Made by a program: the position numbers and the translations under genes. From positions 1 to 6,268 of the forward strand of contig URVA01000082.1 in the NCBI GenBank assembly GCA_900551155.1: a stretch of DNA of 6,268 nt, given 5' to 3'. Positions within the stretch are counted from its first letter, which is position 1, and each line of letters begins with the position of its first letter. Source of the stretch: an uncultured Eggerthella sp. Lineage in GTDB: Bacteria; Actinomycetota; Coriobacteriia; Coriobacteriales; Eggerthellaceae. Of the stretch, positions 1 through 5,417 are shown piece after piece. The notes under the pieces are model-generated. The model was not told the DNA's origin. It saw nothing but the letters and a program-made list of their open reading frames with translations, and did no database searches.

Positions 1-1
1 G

Positions 2-262
2 GTGTTTGTCTTTGGTTTTATTCGCTTTTTCTTGGGATCGATTGCGTTATTTTATGCACTGTCGCTCGTTGTTCCTGACACGCTTATTGTCTCTATTGCT
101 GTATTAGAATTTGCTATGCCTACAGGCGCTATGGTCCCCGCTTTTATTGCTAGTCATAAAGGTGATGCAATGCTCGCTTCTGAGCACACGGTAATATCTG
201 CGGTACTTTCGTTTGTCTACTTGCCTGGCATTATTGCGATTATGGCGCTGTTCCCGCTATAG
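2..262 (+). CDS. AEC-family transporter, C-terminal fragment (5' end outside window)
   Basis: This is the last 86 codons of an integral membrane transporter that enters from the left edge; the GTG at position 2 is probably an internal valine codon, not a start. The fragment is almost entirely hydrophobic and has about three membrane segments. The stretch MPTGAMVPAFIASHKGDA (residues 39-56), followed by a Ser/Leu-rich helix ending in 'YLPGIIAIMAL', matches the C-terminal end of auxin efflux carrier (AEC/Mem_trans) proteins. These typically have 'aaMPtavn...a..y..D...a...v..stl.s..tlP' at that place. Family members export or import organic acids or auxin-like weak acids; the substrate here cannot be read from the fragment. 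The stop codon overlaps the stop of the convergent PAP2 gene by 6 bp. I am fairly sure of the family and certain that it is incomplete. Confidence 0.8.
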   Translation: MFVFGFIRFFLGSIALFYALSLVVPDTLIVSIAVLEFAMPTGAMVPAFIASHKGDAMLASEHTVISAVLSFVYLPGIIAIMALFPL

Positions 263-787
263 GGAAAAGCCGAGCGTTGCCATAATAATTCCTAGTAGCG
301 TCCCAGCAACAACATCTTTAGTGAAATGAACGCCTGAAACCACACGTAGTATCGCAAGAAAGATACCAAGAATAAAAATACAAATTGCAATTTGTGGAAG
401 AGGGCATTCAAACCAAAATGCGGTGGCAATGACAAATATAGAAAAGACATGTCTGCTAGGAAATGATTTACCTTTTGTGTCTTTTGTAATAAGTGGTGCT
501 GTTTCGAAAACTTCGTAGGGACGTGGAGCGTTGATGGTTTTGCGAACCAGTGAAAGTAAAACGAAACAAACAAGGGGAACAATGAAAGCAGCAAAAAAAT
601 CTGAAGATAAGAAATTATTCAACGTGGATGCTGCGTTTGGGTTCCAGAAGAAAAGATACACAAGAAGACACGGATAAGCGACATAGATCGCTTTGGTAAT
701 AATGCTATTGCAAAGCGGGATTCCTTTTGCCAAAAGCGGTTTAGAGGAAACCGCGTTAATCATATGTACGTACGTTTCTTTTTTCAT
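257..787 (-). CDS. PAP2-family membrane phosphatase
   Basis: A 176-residue polytopic membrane protein of the type 2 phosphatidic acid phosphatase superfamily, which removes phosphate from lipid phosphates such as phosphatidate, phosphatidylglycerophosphate or undecaprenyl pyrophosphate. The three motifs are present: a K-x6-RP variant at R82...R89-P90 (Arg for the usual Lys), PSRH at 110-113 (Arg for Gly, with H113 as general acid), and R148-x5-H154-x3-D158 (nucleophile H154). About five hydrophobic segments surround them, and the last two motifs flank a membrane hairpin as usual. The length is typical of compact bacterial members. The substrate cannot be assigned. It lies 104 bp downstream of the LysR gene on the same strand, so co-transcription is possible. 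The ATG at 787 has no clear Shine-Dalgarno; an ATG 8 codons further in (761-763) has none either. The gene ends inside the stop of the convergent AEC gene. Confidence 0.9.
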   Translation of the reverse strand: MKKETYVHMINAVSSKPLLAKGIPLCNSIITKAIYVAYPCLLVYLFFWNPNAASTLNNFLSSDFFAAFIVPLVCFVLLSLVRKTINAPRPYEVFETAPLITKDTKGKSFPSRHVFSIFVIATAFWFECPLPQIAICIFILGIFLAILRVVSGVHFTKDVVAGTLLGIIMATLGFSL

Positions 788-822
788 CGTTGAACTAAAA
801 GAGGGTTTGTGTCCTTTGCCAT
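784..822 (-). CDS. Possible 12-codon leader ORF overlapping the PAP2 start
   Basis: On the minus strand an ATG at 822-820 opens a 12-residue ORF (MAKDTNPLLVQR) whose TGA (786-784) overlaps the PAP2 ATG (787-785) as ATGA. The PAP2 start has no recognisable Shine-Dalgarno, so translational reinitiation from this ORF would explain how it is reached. The ORF's own upstream sequence is purine-rich (GAGAG) but too close to the ATG for a good RBS. Such a short ORF can easily arise by chance. Confidence 0.2.
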   Translation of the reverse strand: MAKDTNPLLVQR

Positions 823-891
823 GCTCTCTGCGTTACGTCTTACGTATTCTTTGGCACTGTTAATAATGCGTATGATCAGCATAACGAAAGT

Positions 892-1794
892 TTATTTTAC
901 ATGCGACTCTACTGATTTGATTTCATTTTGTTGTAGTCGCTTTGCCGCGAATTCAATAAAGTGACGAGCGGCTGGTGCGCAGGTTGATTTATCGGGGATG
1001 GCTATACCCACAAGAATTGATTCGGAAGGTTCAATAGGTATCTTGCTTACTTTAAAGTCGTATTTTTCTGTTGAAAGACTATTGGTAATAGTTATCCCCA
1101 TGCCCGCTTCTATCATTCCTAAGGTTGCGGCGGTTTCAATTGTTTCGTATGCGATTCTTGGATGTAAATCATGACGAGACAAAACACCCAGTGTGTCGAT
1201 ATCTTGTCCTTTGCCTGGCATAATAAAGTCTTCATTACTACATTGCTCTAAGGGGTAGCATTCGTTTTGTGCTAGAGGATGGTTCGCTGGCAGTACAGCA
1301 ATCATGGGGTCGTAGGCTAGAGGAACCCAATCGTAGGTCGTGGTCGGGTCGTAACTCATAAAGCCAAAATCAACTTCTTTATTGTCGAGCCATTCGGATA
1401 TTTCTTGATGAATACCTTCCATAACTCGAATTTCTATTCCTGGATAAAATTCGCGAAATTCTTTAAGCACCTTAGGAAGCCAGTGGGACGCGACGCTGGG
1501 ATACGATCCAATTGTGACACTTCCGATAGAGAGCCCCTTAAGCTCTGAACTCATCTGAAAAAGTCGGTCTTCTTCTTGGATAATGGCACGTGCGATGGGG
1601 AGAATGCGTTTTCCGTTATTTGTTAGTTCAACGCCAGTTCGAGTACGCTCAAGTACCGCAAATCCAACATCTTTTTCTAAGGCGGATATTAACTGGCTTA
1701 CTCCTGAAGGGGTGTACGCAAGATCTTTTGCTGCTTTAGAAAAGCTTCCTAGTTCAACTGCTTTAAGAAGGGCACGGTAGCGTGATGTTTCCAT
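892..1794 (-). CDS. LysR-family transcriptional regulator
   Basis: A 300-residue DNA-binding protein. Residues 1-64 form the winged HTH (SFSKAAKDLAYTPSGVSQL at 17-35, then the wing with RTRTGVELTNNGKRILP ending at 66). A linker helix runs to about residue 88, followed by the LysR substrate-binding fold from about 90 (SVTIGSYPSVASHWLP...) to about 285. The length is normal for the family. I chose the ATG at 1794 because AGGA lies 8 nt upstream and the protein then starts with a standard LysR N-terminus. A TTG 13 codons upstream (1833) is open in frame but adds residues the family lacks. The gene is divergent from an EamA transporter across a 380-bp region holding a T-N11-A inverted repeat, the usual layout of a LysR regulator with its target. 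The inducer is unknown. The PAP2 gene downstream may be co-transcribed. Confidence 0.93.
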   Translation of the reverse strand: METSRYRALLKAVELGSFSKAAKDLAYTPSGVSQLISALEKDVGFAVLERTRTGVELTNNGKRILPIARAIIQEEDRLFQMSSELKGLSIGSVTIGSYPSVASHWLPKVLKEFREFYPGIEIRVMEGIHQEISEWLDNKEVDFGFMSYDPTTTYDWVPLAYDPMIAVLPANHPLAQNECYPLEQCSNEDFIMPGKGQDIDTLGVLSRHDLHPRIAYETIETAATLGMIEAGMGITITNSLSTEKYDFKVSKIPIEPSESILVGIAIPDKSTCAPAARHFIEFAAKRLQQNEIKSVESHVK

Positions 1795-1802
1795 TGGGGT
1801 AG

Positions 1803-1806
1803 TCCT
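1803..1806 (-). promoter_or_regulatory. Shine-Dalgarno of the LysR gene
   Basis: On the minus strand AGGA precedes the ATG at 1794-1792 with an 8-nt gap. This decides between that start and the upstream in-frame TTG at 1833, which has no purine-rich sequence before it. Confidence 0.6.
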
Positions 1807-1872
1807 AAAGGTAGAGATTATTTGCGTTTGCAATTCTATTTTTGTTAGTGTTGTGCTTTTGGTCTCGAGTTT

Positions 1873-1910
1873 CTTAATGAGTATTAAGTAAAACTTAATA
1901 CATACTTAAT
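1873..1910. promoter_or_regulatory. Candidate LysR operator: four phased CTTAAT/ATTAAG half-sites
   Basis: CTTAAT begins at 1873, its inverse ATTAAG at 1883, and CTTAAT again at 1894 and 1905, so half-sites recur every 10-11 bp on one face of the helix. The central pair forms a perfect 19-bp inverted repeat at 1882-1900 (TATTAAGT-aaa-ACTTAATA). Inside it, TAAG-N5-CTTA (1885-1897) is a T-N11-A LysR box. The cluster lies between the LysR gene and the divergent EamA gene. Its centre (1891) is about 65 bp upstream of the predicted + strand transcription start (about 1956), the classical distance for a LysR activator site, and the last half-site sits close to the -35 element. Which protein binds is inferred from position only. 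Confidence 0.65.
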
Positions 1911-1920
1911 ATATTATGGT

Positions 1921-1949
1921 TTTACTAATCATTCAATTCCCTTTATAAC
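1921..1949 (+). promoter_or_regulatory. Candidate sigma70-like promoter of the EamA leader transcript
   Basis: TTTACT (1921-1926, 4 of 6 matches to TTGACA) and TATAAC (1944-1949, 5 of 6 matches to TATAAT) are separated by exactly 17 bp. Transcription would start near 1956, giving a leader of about 220 nt before the EamA start codon. It lies 10 bp downstream of the LysR half-site cluster, as expected for a LysR-activated promoter. Confidence 0.5.
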
Positions 1950-2042
1950 GTAAGTAACACATTTGAAGTTCTTTTATGGGGCAACGCAAAGTGCTTATAT
2001 AACTCTGTAGACGTTTTTTGCTGTTAAGAAGTTACTTTGTGC

Positions 2043-2105
2043 ATGAAAGGCTATCGGATTTATGTGGCGTATCAGGGCGATGCAGGGCAGAGAGCGGATT
2101 CCTGA
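2043..2105 (+). CDS. Possible 20-residue leader peptide upstream of the EamA gene
   Basis: An ATG at 2043 opens a 20-codon ORF (MKGYRIYVAYQGDAGQRADS) ending at TGA 2103-2105, only 5 nt before the terminator stem. Tyrosine codons occur at positions 4, 7 and 10. AAGAAG (2026-2031) is a weak RBS candidate 11 nt upstream. The placement between a predicted promoter and an intrinsic terminator resembles amino-acid attenuation leaders. However, there is no uninterrupted run of one amino acid, and an ORF of this size may be chance. Confidence 0.3.
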   Translation: MKGYRIYVAYQGDAGQRADS

Positions 2106-2110
2106 TAAGA

Positions 2111-2146
2111 AATTCCTCGCCGTTACTACGGTGAGGAATTCTTTTT
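2111..2146 (+). terminator. Intrinsic terminator or attenuator before the EamA gene
   Basis: AATTCCTCGCCGT (2111-2123), loop TACT, then ACGGTGAGGAATT (2128-2140) form a 13-bp stem with one G-U pair, followed by C and five Ts (2142-2146). The T-tract is on the + strand side only; the reverse direction has no comparable tract. The only gene on its left is the minus-strand LysR gene, so it must end a short transcript that starts inside the intergenic region. It therefore acts either as an attenuator of the EamA gene or as the end of a small RNA. Confidence 0.85.
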
Positions 2147-2174
2147 ACTAAGTTAGTTTTGGAAGTAATTCAGA

Positions 2175-3164
2175 GTGTATAAATCCAAGCAGAAAGAGAA
2201 GCTGTTGAAACTGTCGATAAGAATTGATTGGCGATTTTTTGCTCCAGCTTTAGTAATAATTGCTGGAATGTGCTGGGGCTTAATTGGGTTATTTTCAAAT
2301 TATCTTTCTGCTGCGGGATTACGTCCTGAACAGATTACCGTTGTTCGTTGTGTGCTTGCCTGTGTTGTCATAGGTGCTTATCTTTTAGTTTTCAAACGCG
2401 GCGCATTCAAGGTTCATATTAAGCATCTTTGGATTTTCTTGGGAACAGGAGTTCTTAGTATCGCTTTTTATAACATTTGCTACTTCGCGTGCATCAATAT
2501 GTGTGGTTTATCGTTTGCGGCAATTCTTTTATATACCGCACCGTGCTTTGTGGTGGTGTTGTCCGCGGTGTTTTTCAAGGAGCGTCTTACTCGCCAACGA
2601 GGATTCGCGCTTGTTATTGCTTTTGTAGGGTGCCTGTTGGTTGTGGGAGTTGGCTCAGGTCAGGCATCTCTTTCAGGATTGGGTATTCTTGTTGGCCTAG
2701 CATCGGGTATTGGCTATGCCTTGTATTCAATCTTCGCTCGCGTTGCCCTTAAACACTATGAAGCGCCTACAGTAATGTTCTATACGTTTTTGTTTGCCTC
2801 TCTTTCGTTGTTGCCGTTTTCAGATCCGATTGGCATTGCGTCCCTTGCGCTTAATTCTCTTTCTGTTTTTGAAGTAATGCTTGCGCTTGCGTTGATATCT
2901 ACAGTCACGCCATTTGCGTGCTATACCACAGGATTGGCACATATGGAAACAGGCAAGGCTTCCATTATGGCTTTTATCGAACCTATGGTTTCATTATTGC
3001 TAGGGGTTATGGTTTTCGGGGAAGTGGTAACGCTTCAAAACATGATTGGTGTAGCGGGAATTGTTGTTGCGGTAGCTTTGCTTAATCTTCCTGAAAACGC
3101 ACTGCACAAAATCATCTCTAAAAAATCTGCTAAGGTGCGTAAATTTGCTGGTGTAAAGCATTGA
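2175..3164 (+). CDS. EamA/DMT-superfamily transporter (probable metabolite exporter)
   Basis: A 329-residue inner-membrane protein with two tandem EamA halves (about residues 22-157 and 168-303) and ten predicted membrane helices, the normal drug/metabolite transporter layout. Each half ends with the family's Pro-containing helix and Glu turn: YTAPCFVVVLSAVFFKERLT (120-139) and IEPMVSLLLGVMVFGEVVT (268-286). The positively charged N-terminus (residues 1-20) and the Lys-rich C-terminal tail are probably cytoplasmic. Family members mostly export amino acids, purines or related metabolites; the substrate is not visible here. The GTG start at 2175 is supported by GGAAG 9 nt upstream, and no better ATG lies nearby. 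The gene is divergent from a LysR regulator, lies downstream of a strong intrinsic terminator in its own leader, and is followed by a separate promoter for the mutase operon. Confidence 0.92.
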   Translation: MYKSKQKEKLLKLSIRIDWRFFAPALVIIAGMCWGLIGLFSNYLSAAGLRPEQITVVRCVLACVVIGAYLLVFKRGAFKVHIKHLWIFLGTGVLSIAFYNICYFACINMCGLSFAAILLYTAPCFVVVLSAVFFKERLTRQRGFALVIAFVGCLLVVGVGSGQASLSGLGILVGLASGIGYALYSIFARVALKHYEAPTVMFYTFLFASLSLLPFSDPIGIASLALNSLSVFEVMLALALISTVTPFACYTTGLAHMETGKASIMAFIEPMVSLLLGVMVFGEVVTLQNMIGVAGIVVAVALLNLPENALHKIISKKSAKVRKFAGVKH

Positions 3165-3187
3165 TCAACCCGCTACTAGTCTTGGCT

Positions 3188-3196
3188 TGCTATACT
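3188..3196 (+). promoter_or_regulatory. Candidate extended -10 promoter of the mutase operon
   Basis: TGC followed by TATACT (3191-3196; 5 of 6 matches to TATAAT) forms an extended -10 element 58 bp before the mutase ATG. No convincing -35 hexamer lies at the right distance, which is common for extended -10 promoters. Read-through from the EamA gene is also possible because no terminator separates the two genes. Confidence 0.35.
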
Positions 3197-3213
3197 GCTT
3201 TCTAGTTTGTTAA

Positions 3214-3227
3214 CGCATAGCTATGCG
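3214..3227. repeat. 14-bp perfect palindrome in the mutase 5' UTR
   Basis: CGCATAG followed directly by CTATGCG is a perfect 14-bp palindrome between the candidate -10 element and the RBS. TTAAC (3210-3214) and GTTAA (3235-3239) could pair around it and reach the first bases of the Shine-Dalgarno. It could be a dimeric repressor site or an RNA hairpin near the ribosome-binding site. It has no T-tract and is not a terminator. Confidence 0.5.
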
Positions 3228-3237
3228 AATACTGGTT

Positions 3238-3244
3238 AAGGAGA
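3238..3244 (+). promoter_or_regulatory. Shine-Dalgarno of the mutase gene
   Basis: AAGGAGA lies 9 nt before the ATG at 3254. It is the strongest RBS in the window and fixes the start of the mutase. Confidence 0.75.
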
Positions 3245-3253
3245 GACTGGTAG

Positions 3254-4939
3254 ATGGATTGCCGTTCTTTATATGATCTTTGGTGTAAAAAAGTTTCCGA
3301 TTCAGAATTGCGCTTAGATTTAGATTCTATGGCTCATGATGATGCGGCAATAGAAGATGCTTTTTATCGTTCGTTGGAATTTGGTACGGCTGGTTTACGC
3401 GGTGTTTTAGGTGCGGGAACTAACCGCATGAACATTTATACGGTAGGTCAAGCAACGCAGGGCATCGCTAATTACATTACTGGCAAGGCTGATGGCGAAA
3501 AGCTTGGTACGGTAGCTATTTGTTACGATTCTCGAATTAATTCAGAGTTGTTCGCTCATACTGCAGCAAGTGTTTTGGCTGCAAATGGCATTACTTCTTT
3601 CGTGTATCCTCGTTTGGAGCCAACTCCTGCATTATCTTTTGCAACGCGCTATTTGGGTTGCGCTATGGGTATTAATGTGACCGCAAGTCATAATCCTAGT
3701 CAATATAACGGCTATAAAGCTTACGGTCCTGATGGATGTCAGATTGCATCTGATATGGCAGACGCTATTACGCATTGCATTGCGGATGTGGATATTTTTG
3801 CCGATGTTAAAACCATGCCTTTCGACCAAGCGCAAGAGCAAGGCCTTATCAAAATGATTGGCGAAGAGGTTCTTGATGCGTATTTGGATGCGGTTTATGA
3901 GCAGCACCTTCCTCAAAGCGATGATGATCCACTGCGTGTTGTATACACGCCGCTAAATGGTACGGGTTTAGAATGCGTTACTCGTATTTTTGAACGAATT
4001 GGCGTAAATGATATGCATGTAGTTGAAGAACAGTCCCGCCCTGATGGTAATTTCCCTACATGTCCTTATCCAAACCCAGAAAACCGTGATGCACTTGAGC
4101 GTGGCATAGCGTTGTGTGAAGAAGTACATCCTGATTTATTGCTTGCTACTGATCCTGATGCCGATCGCGTTGGTATTGCTGTTAAGCATGGGGAAGAATA
4201 TAAGCTCTTAAGTGGTAATGAAGTAGGTGTTTTGCTGCTCGACTTTATTTGTCGCAGTCGTATTGCTGCAGGTACTATGCCGAAAAACCCTGTTGCCGTT
4301 ACCACTATTGTTTCTTCGAGTATGGTAGATCCAATTGCCCAGCATTATGGTATAGAAGTTCGTCGTGTTCTTACGGGCTTTAAATATATCGGTGGTGTTA
4401 TCGCTGAATTAGAAACCGATAATCGCAGTGATGATTTCATCTTTGGCTTTGAGGAAAGCTATGGTTACTTAGCAGGAACTCATGCGCGCGATAAAGATGC
4501 GGTTGTAGCCTCTATGCTCATTTGTCAAATGGCTCGTTATTATCGTGGCTTAGGCAAAAACCTTTATGAAGCTATGCAGGATTTGTATGACGAATATGGT
4601 TTCTATCACAACCGCACTCTTTCATTTACCTTTGAAGGTGCTGATGGTGCTCGTCAAATGGCTGAACTCATGCAGGATTTACGCATGCATCCTATGCCCT
4701 CTATTGCTAATTTGTACGTTCATCAATATATCGACTACAAACTGGGCGTTAATGGGTTGCCTTCTGCTGATGTTATTCAATTTGATATGGATGATGGTAA
4801 TAAAGTTATTGTTCGTCCAAGTGGAACCGAGCCTAAAGTAAAGGTGTATGTCTTTACGGTTGCAGATACGGAAAATCAAGCTCAATCTATTGATGCTCAT
4901 ATTGCTGCGGAAATGACGGCATATATTAAAAAGTTTTAA
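3254..4939 (+). CDS. Phosphoglucomutase/phosphomannomutase (alpha-D-phosphohexomutase)
   Basis: A 561-residue cytoplasmic enzyme that interconverts hexose 1- and 6-phosphates through a phosphoserine and Mg2+, feeding UDP-glucose or GDP-mannose synthesis for wall polymers, glycolipids or glycogen. All four signature loops are present in order: EFGTAGLRG (42-50); the catalytic TASHNP with Ser145; the metal loop DPDADR (300-305, with Asp300, Asp302 and Asp304); the sugar-specificity loop GFEESYG (398-404); and the phosphate-binding loop RPSGTEPK (521-528). The length and the GTAGLRG opening match the long Gram-positive PgcA-type mutases rather than the roughly 450-residue GlmM or ManB type. Glucose versus mannose preference cannot be settled from the loop alone. 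The ATG has AAGGAGA 9 nt upstream. It is the first gene of an apparent operon: the next start follows 3-12 nt after its stop. Confidence 0.95.
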   Translation: MDCRSLYDLWCKKVSDSELRLDLDSMAHDDAAIEDAFYRSLEFGTAGLRGVLGAGTNRMNIYTVGQATQGIANYITGKADGEKLGTVAICYDSRINSELFAHTAASVLAANGITSFVYPRLEPTPALSFATRYLGCAMGINVTASHNPSQYNGYKAYGPDGCQIASDMADAITHCIADVDIFADVKTMPFDQAQEQGLIKMIGEEVLDAYLDAVYEQHLPQSDDDPLRVVYTPLNGTGLECVTRIFERIGVNDMHVVEEQSRPDGNFPTCPYPNPENRDALERGIALCEEVHPDLLLATDPDADRVGIAVKHGEEYKLLSGNEVGVLLLDFICRSRIAAGTMPKNPVAVTTIVSSSMVDPIAQHYGIEVRRVLTGFKYIGGVIAELETDNRSDDFIFGFEESYGYLAGTHARDKDAVVASMLICQMARYYRGLGKNLYEAMQDLYDEYGFYHNRTLSFTFEGADGARQMAELMQDLRMHPMPSIANLYVHQYIDYKLGVNGLPSADVIQFDMDDGNKVIVRPSGTEPKVKVYVFTVADTENQAQSIDAHIAAEMTAYIKKF

Positions 4940-4951
4940 TGAGTGGTAGTT

Positions 4952-5401
4952 ATGGCTGATTCTTCTAAGAACCAATCGTATTCATTGATTAGTGTTGAAA
5001 AAGCTGAAAATCGCTCTTTTGAGGATTTGGTGTCAGCTGCTGCAAGTGCTGATTATTCTGTCGAGGTACCTTCTTCAGAAAAAGAGAACAACACATCTAG
5101 GGTTAGGCAAGCTTCAAGTGGCGCGATTGCGGGCGATCAAAATGCTTCTTCTTTCGATGGTCAAGAGGCTTCGAAACCAAGCAATGTGCGAGAAGGTTCG
5201 AAACCACACGTTGGGCAGATGCCTTCAAGCTCCCCTGAGGTAAAAAAATCTGCATCTTCTTCGGAAGAAAGTGCTCTCGACAATTTGACTGAAGAAGATT
5301 TGCGGGGAAGTGCTCCACTAGAAAATATGCACAAGATTATTCTCGTCGTATTGATTCTTGCCTTAATTGTTTTCGCCGTTTATTTCTTCGTATCTATGTG
5401 A
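4952..5401 (+). CDS. Ser-rich protein with a single C-terminal membrane anchor, unknown function
   Basis: A 149-residue protein I do not recognise. There is no signal peptide. Residues 1 to about 127 are hydrophilic, Ser/Glu/Lys-rich and probably disordered, with a 9-residue tandem repeat (about 69-86). Residues 128-147 (KIILVVLILALIVFAVYFFV) form one membrane helix ending two residues before the C-terminus. The topology is that of a tail-anchored protein with the bulk in the cytoplasm. I chose the ATG at 4952 because GAGTGG (4941-4946) lies just upstream; a GTG at 4943 would add only three residues and has no RBS. The start lies 12 nt after the mutase stop and the next gene begins 16 nt after its own stop, so the three genes probably form one operon with coupled translation. 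The many Ser residues could be phosphorylation targets, but that is speculation. Confidence 0.75.
   Translation: MADSSKNQSYSLISVEKAENRSFEDLVSAAASADYSVEVPSSEKENNTSRVRQASSGAIAGDQNASSFDGQEASKPSNVREGSKPHVGQMPSSSPEVKKSASSSEESALDNLTEEDLRGSAPLENMHKIILVVLILALIVFAVYFFVSM
5164..5217 (+). repeat. Two-copy 27-bp (9-residue) in-frame tandem repeat
   Basis: Two adjacent 27-bp units encode EASKPSNVR and EGSKPHVGQ; the core TTCGAAACCA is identical at 5170-5179 and 5197-5206. It is a diverged duplication in the disordered part of the tail-anchored protein and keeps the reading frame. Confidence 0.5.
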
Positions 5402-5417
5402 TTTCAGGTAGGCAGGC

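Larger units (their letters stand above)
1956..2174 (+). promoter_or_regulatory. Structured 5' leader of the EamA gene
   Basis: The predicted transcript has three possible stems. The first pairs CGCAAAGT (1985-1992) with ACTTTGTG (2034-2041), 8 bp with one G-U. The second pairs TATCAGG (2070-2076) with CCTGATA (2101-2107), 7 bp, perfect. The third is the strong terminator hairpin at 2111-2140. GGATT (2096-2100) could alternatively pair with AATTC (2111-2115) and compete weakly with the terminator. I compared the sequence from memory with the signatures of T-box, SAM, TPP, fluoride, PreQ1, ZTP and yybP-type leaders and recognise none. The extent rests on the predicted promoter. Confidence 0.4.

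Noticed and set aside
251..266. TTCCC-gctata-GGGAA hairpin as a bidirectional terminator
   Set aside because: The stem is only 5 bp, and neither strand has a T-tract right after it; the + strand is followed by AAAAGCC.
1583..1780. Plus-strand 65-residue ORF inside the LysR gene
   Set aside because: It lies opposite the conserved HTH coding region, has no family resemblance, and is best explained as an antisense shadow.
1795..1833. Upstream in-frame TTG start for the LysR gene, adding 13 residues
   Set aside because: It has no RBS, and the added residues are unlike LysR N-termini. The ATG at 1794 has AGGA at 8 nt and the standard family start.
2010..2020. The T6 run near 2013-2018 as a first terminator in the leader
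   Set aside because: No GC-rich stem directly precedes it.
1956..2146. A known riboswitch or T-box in the EamA leader
   Set aside because: I looked for the core motifs of T-box, SAM, TPP, fluoride, PreQ1, ZTP and yybP-type elements and found none. It is left as an unclassified leader.
3632..3916. Minus-strand ORFs opposite the mutase (also 4066-4305 and 4679-4975)
   Set aside because: They are opposite strongly conserved catalytic regions of the mutase, have no RBS, and resemble no protein I know.
4943..4951. GTG at 4943 as the start of the tail-anchored protein
   Set aside because: There is no RBS before it. The ATG at 4952 has a purine-rich GAGTGG just upstream, and the difference is only three residues.
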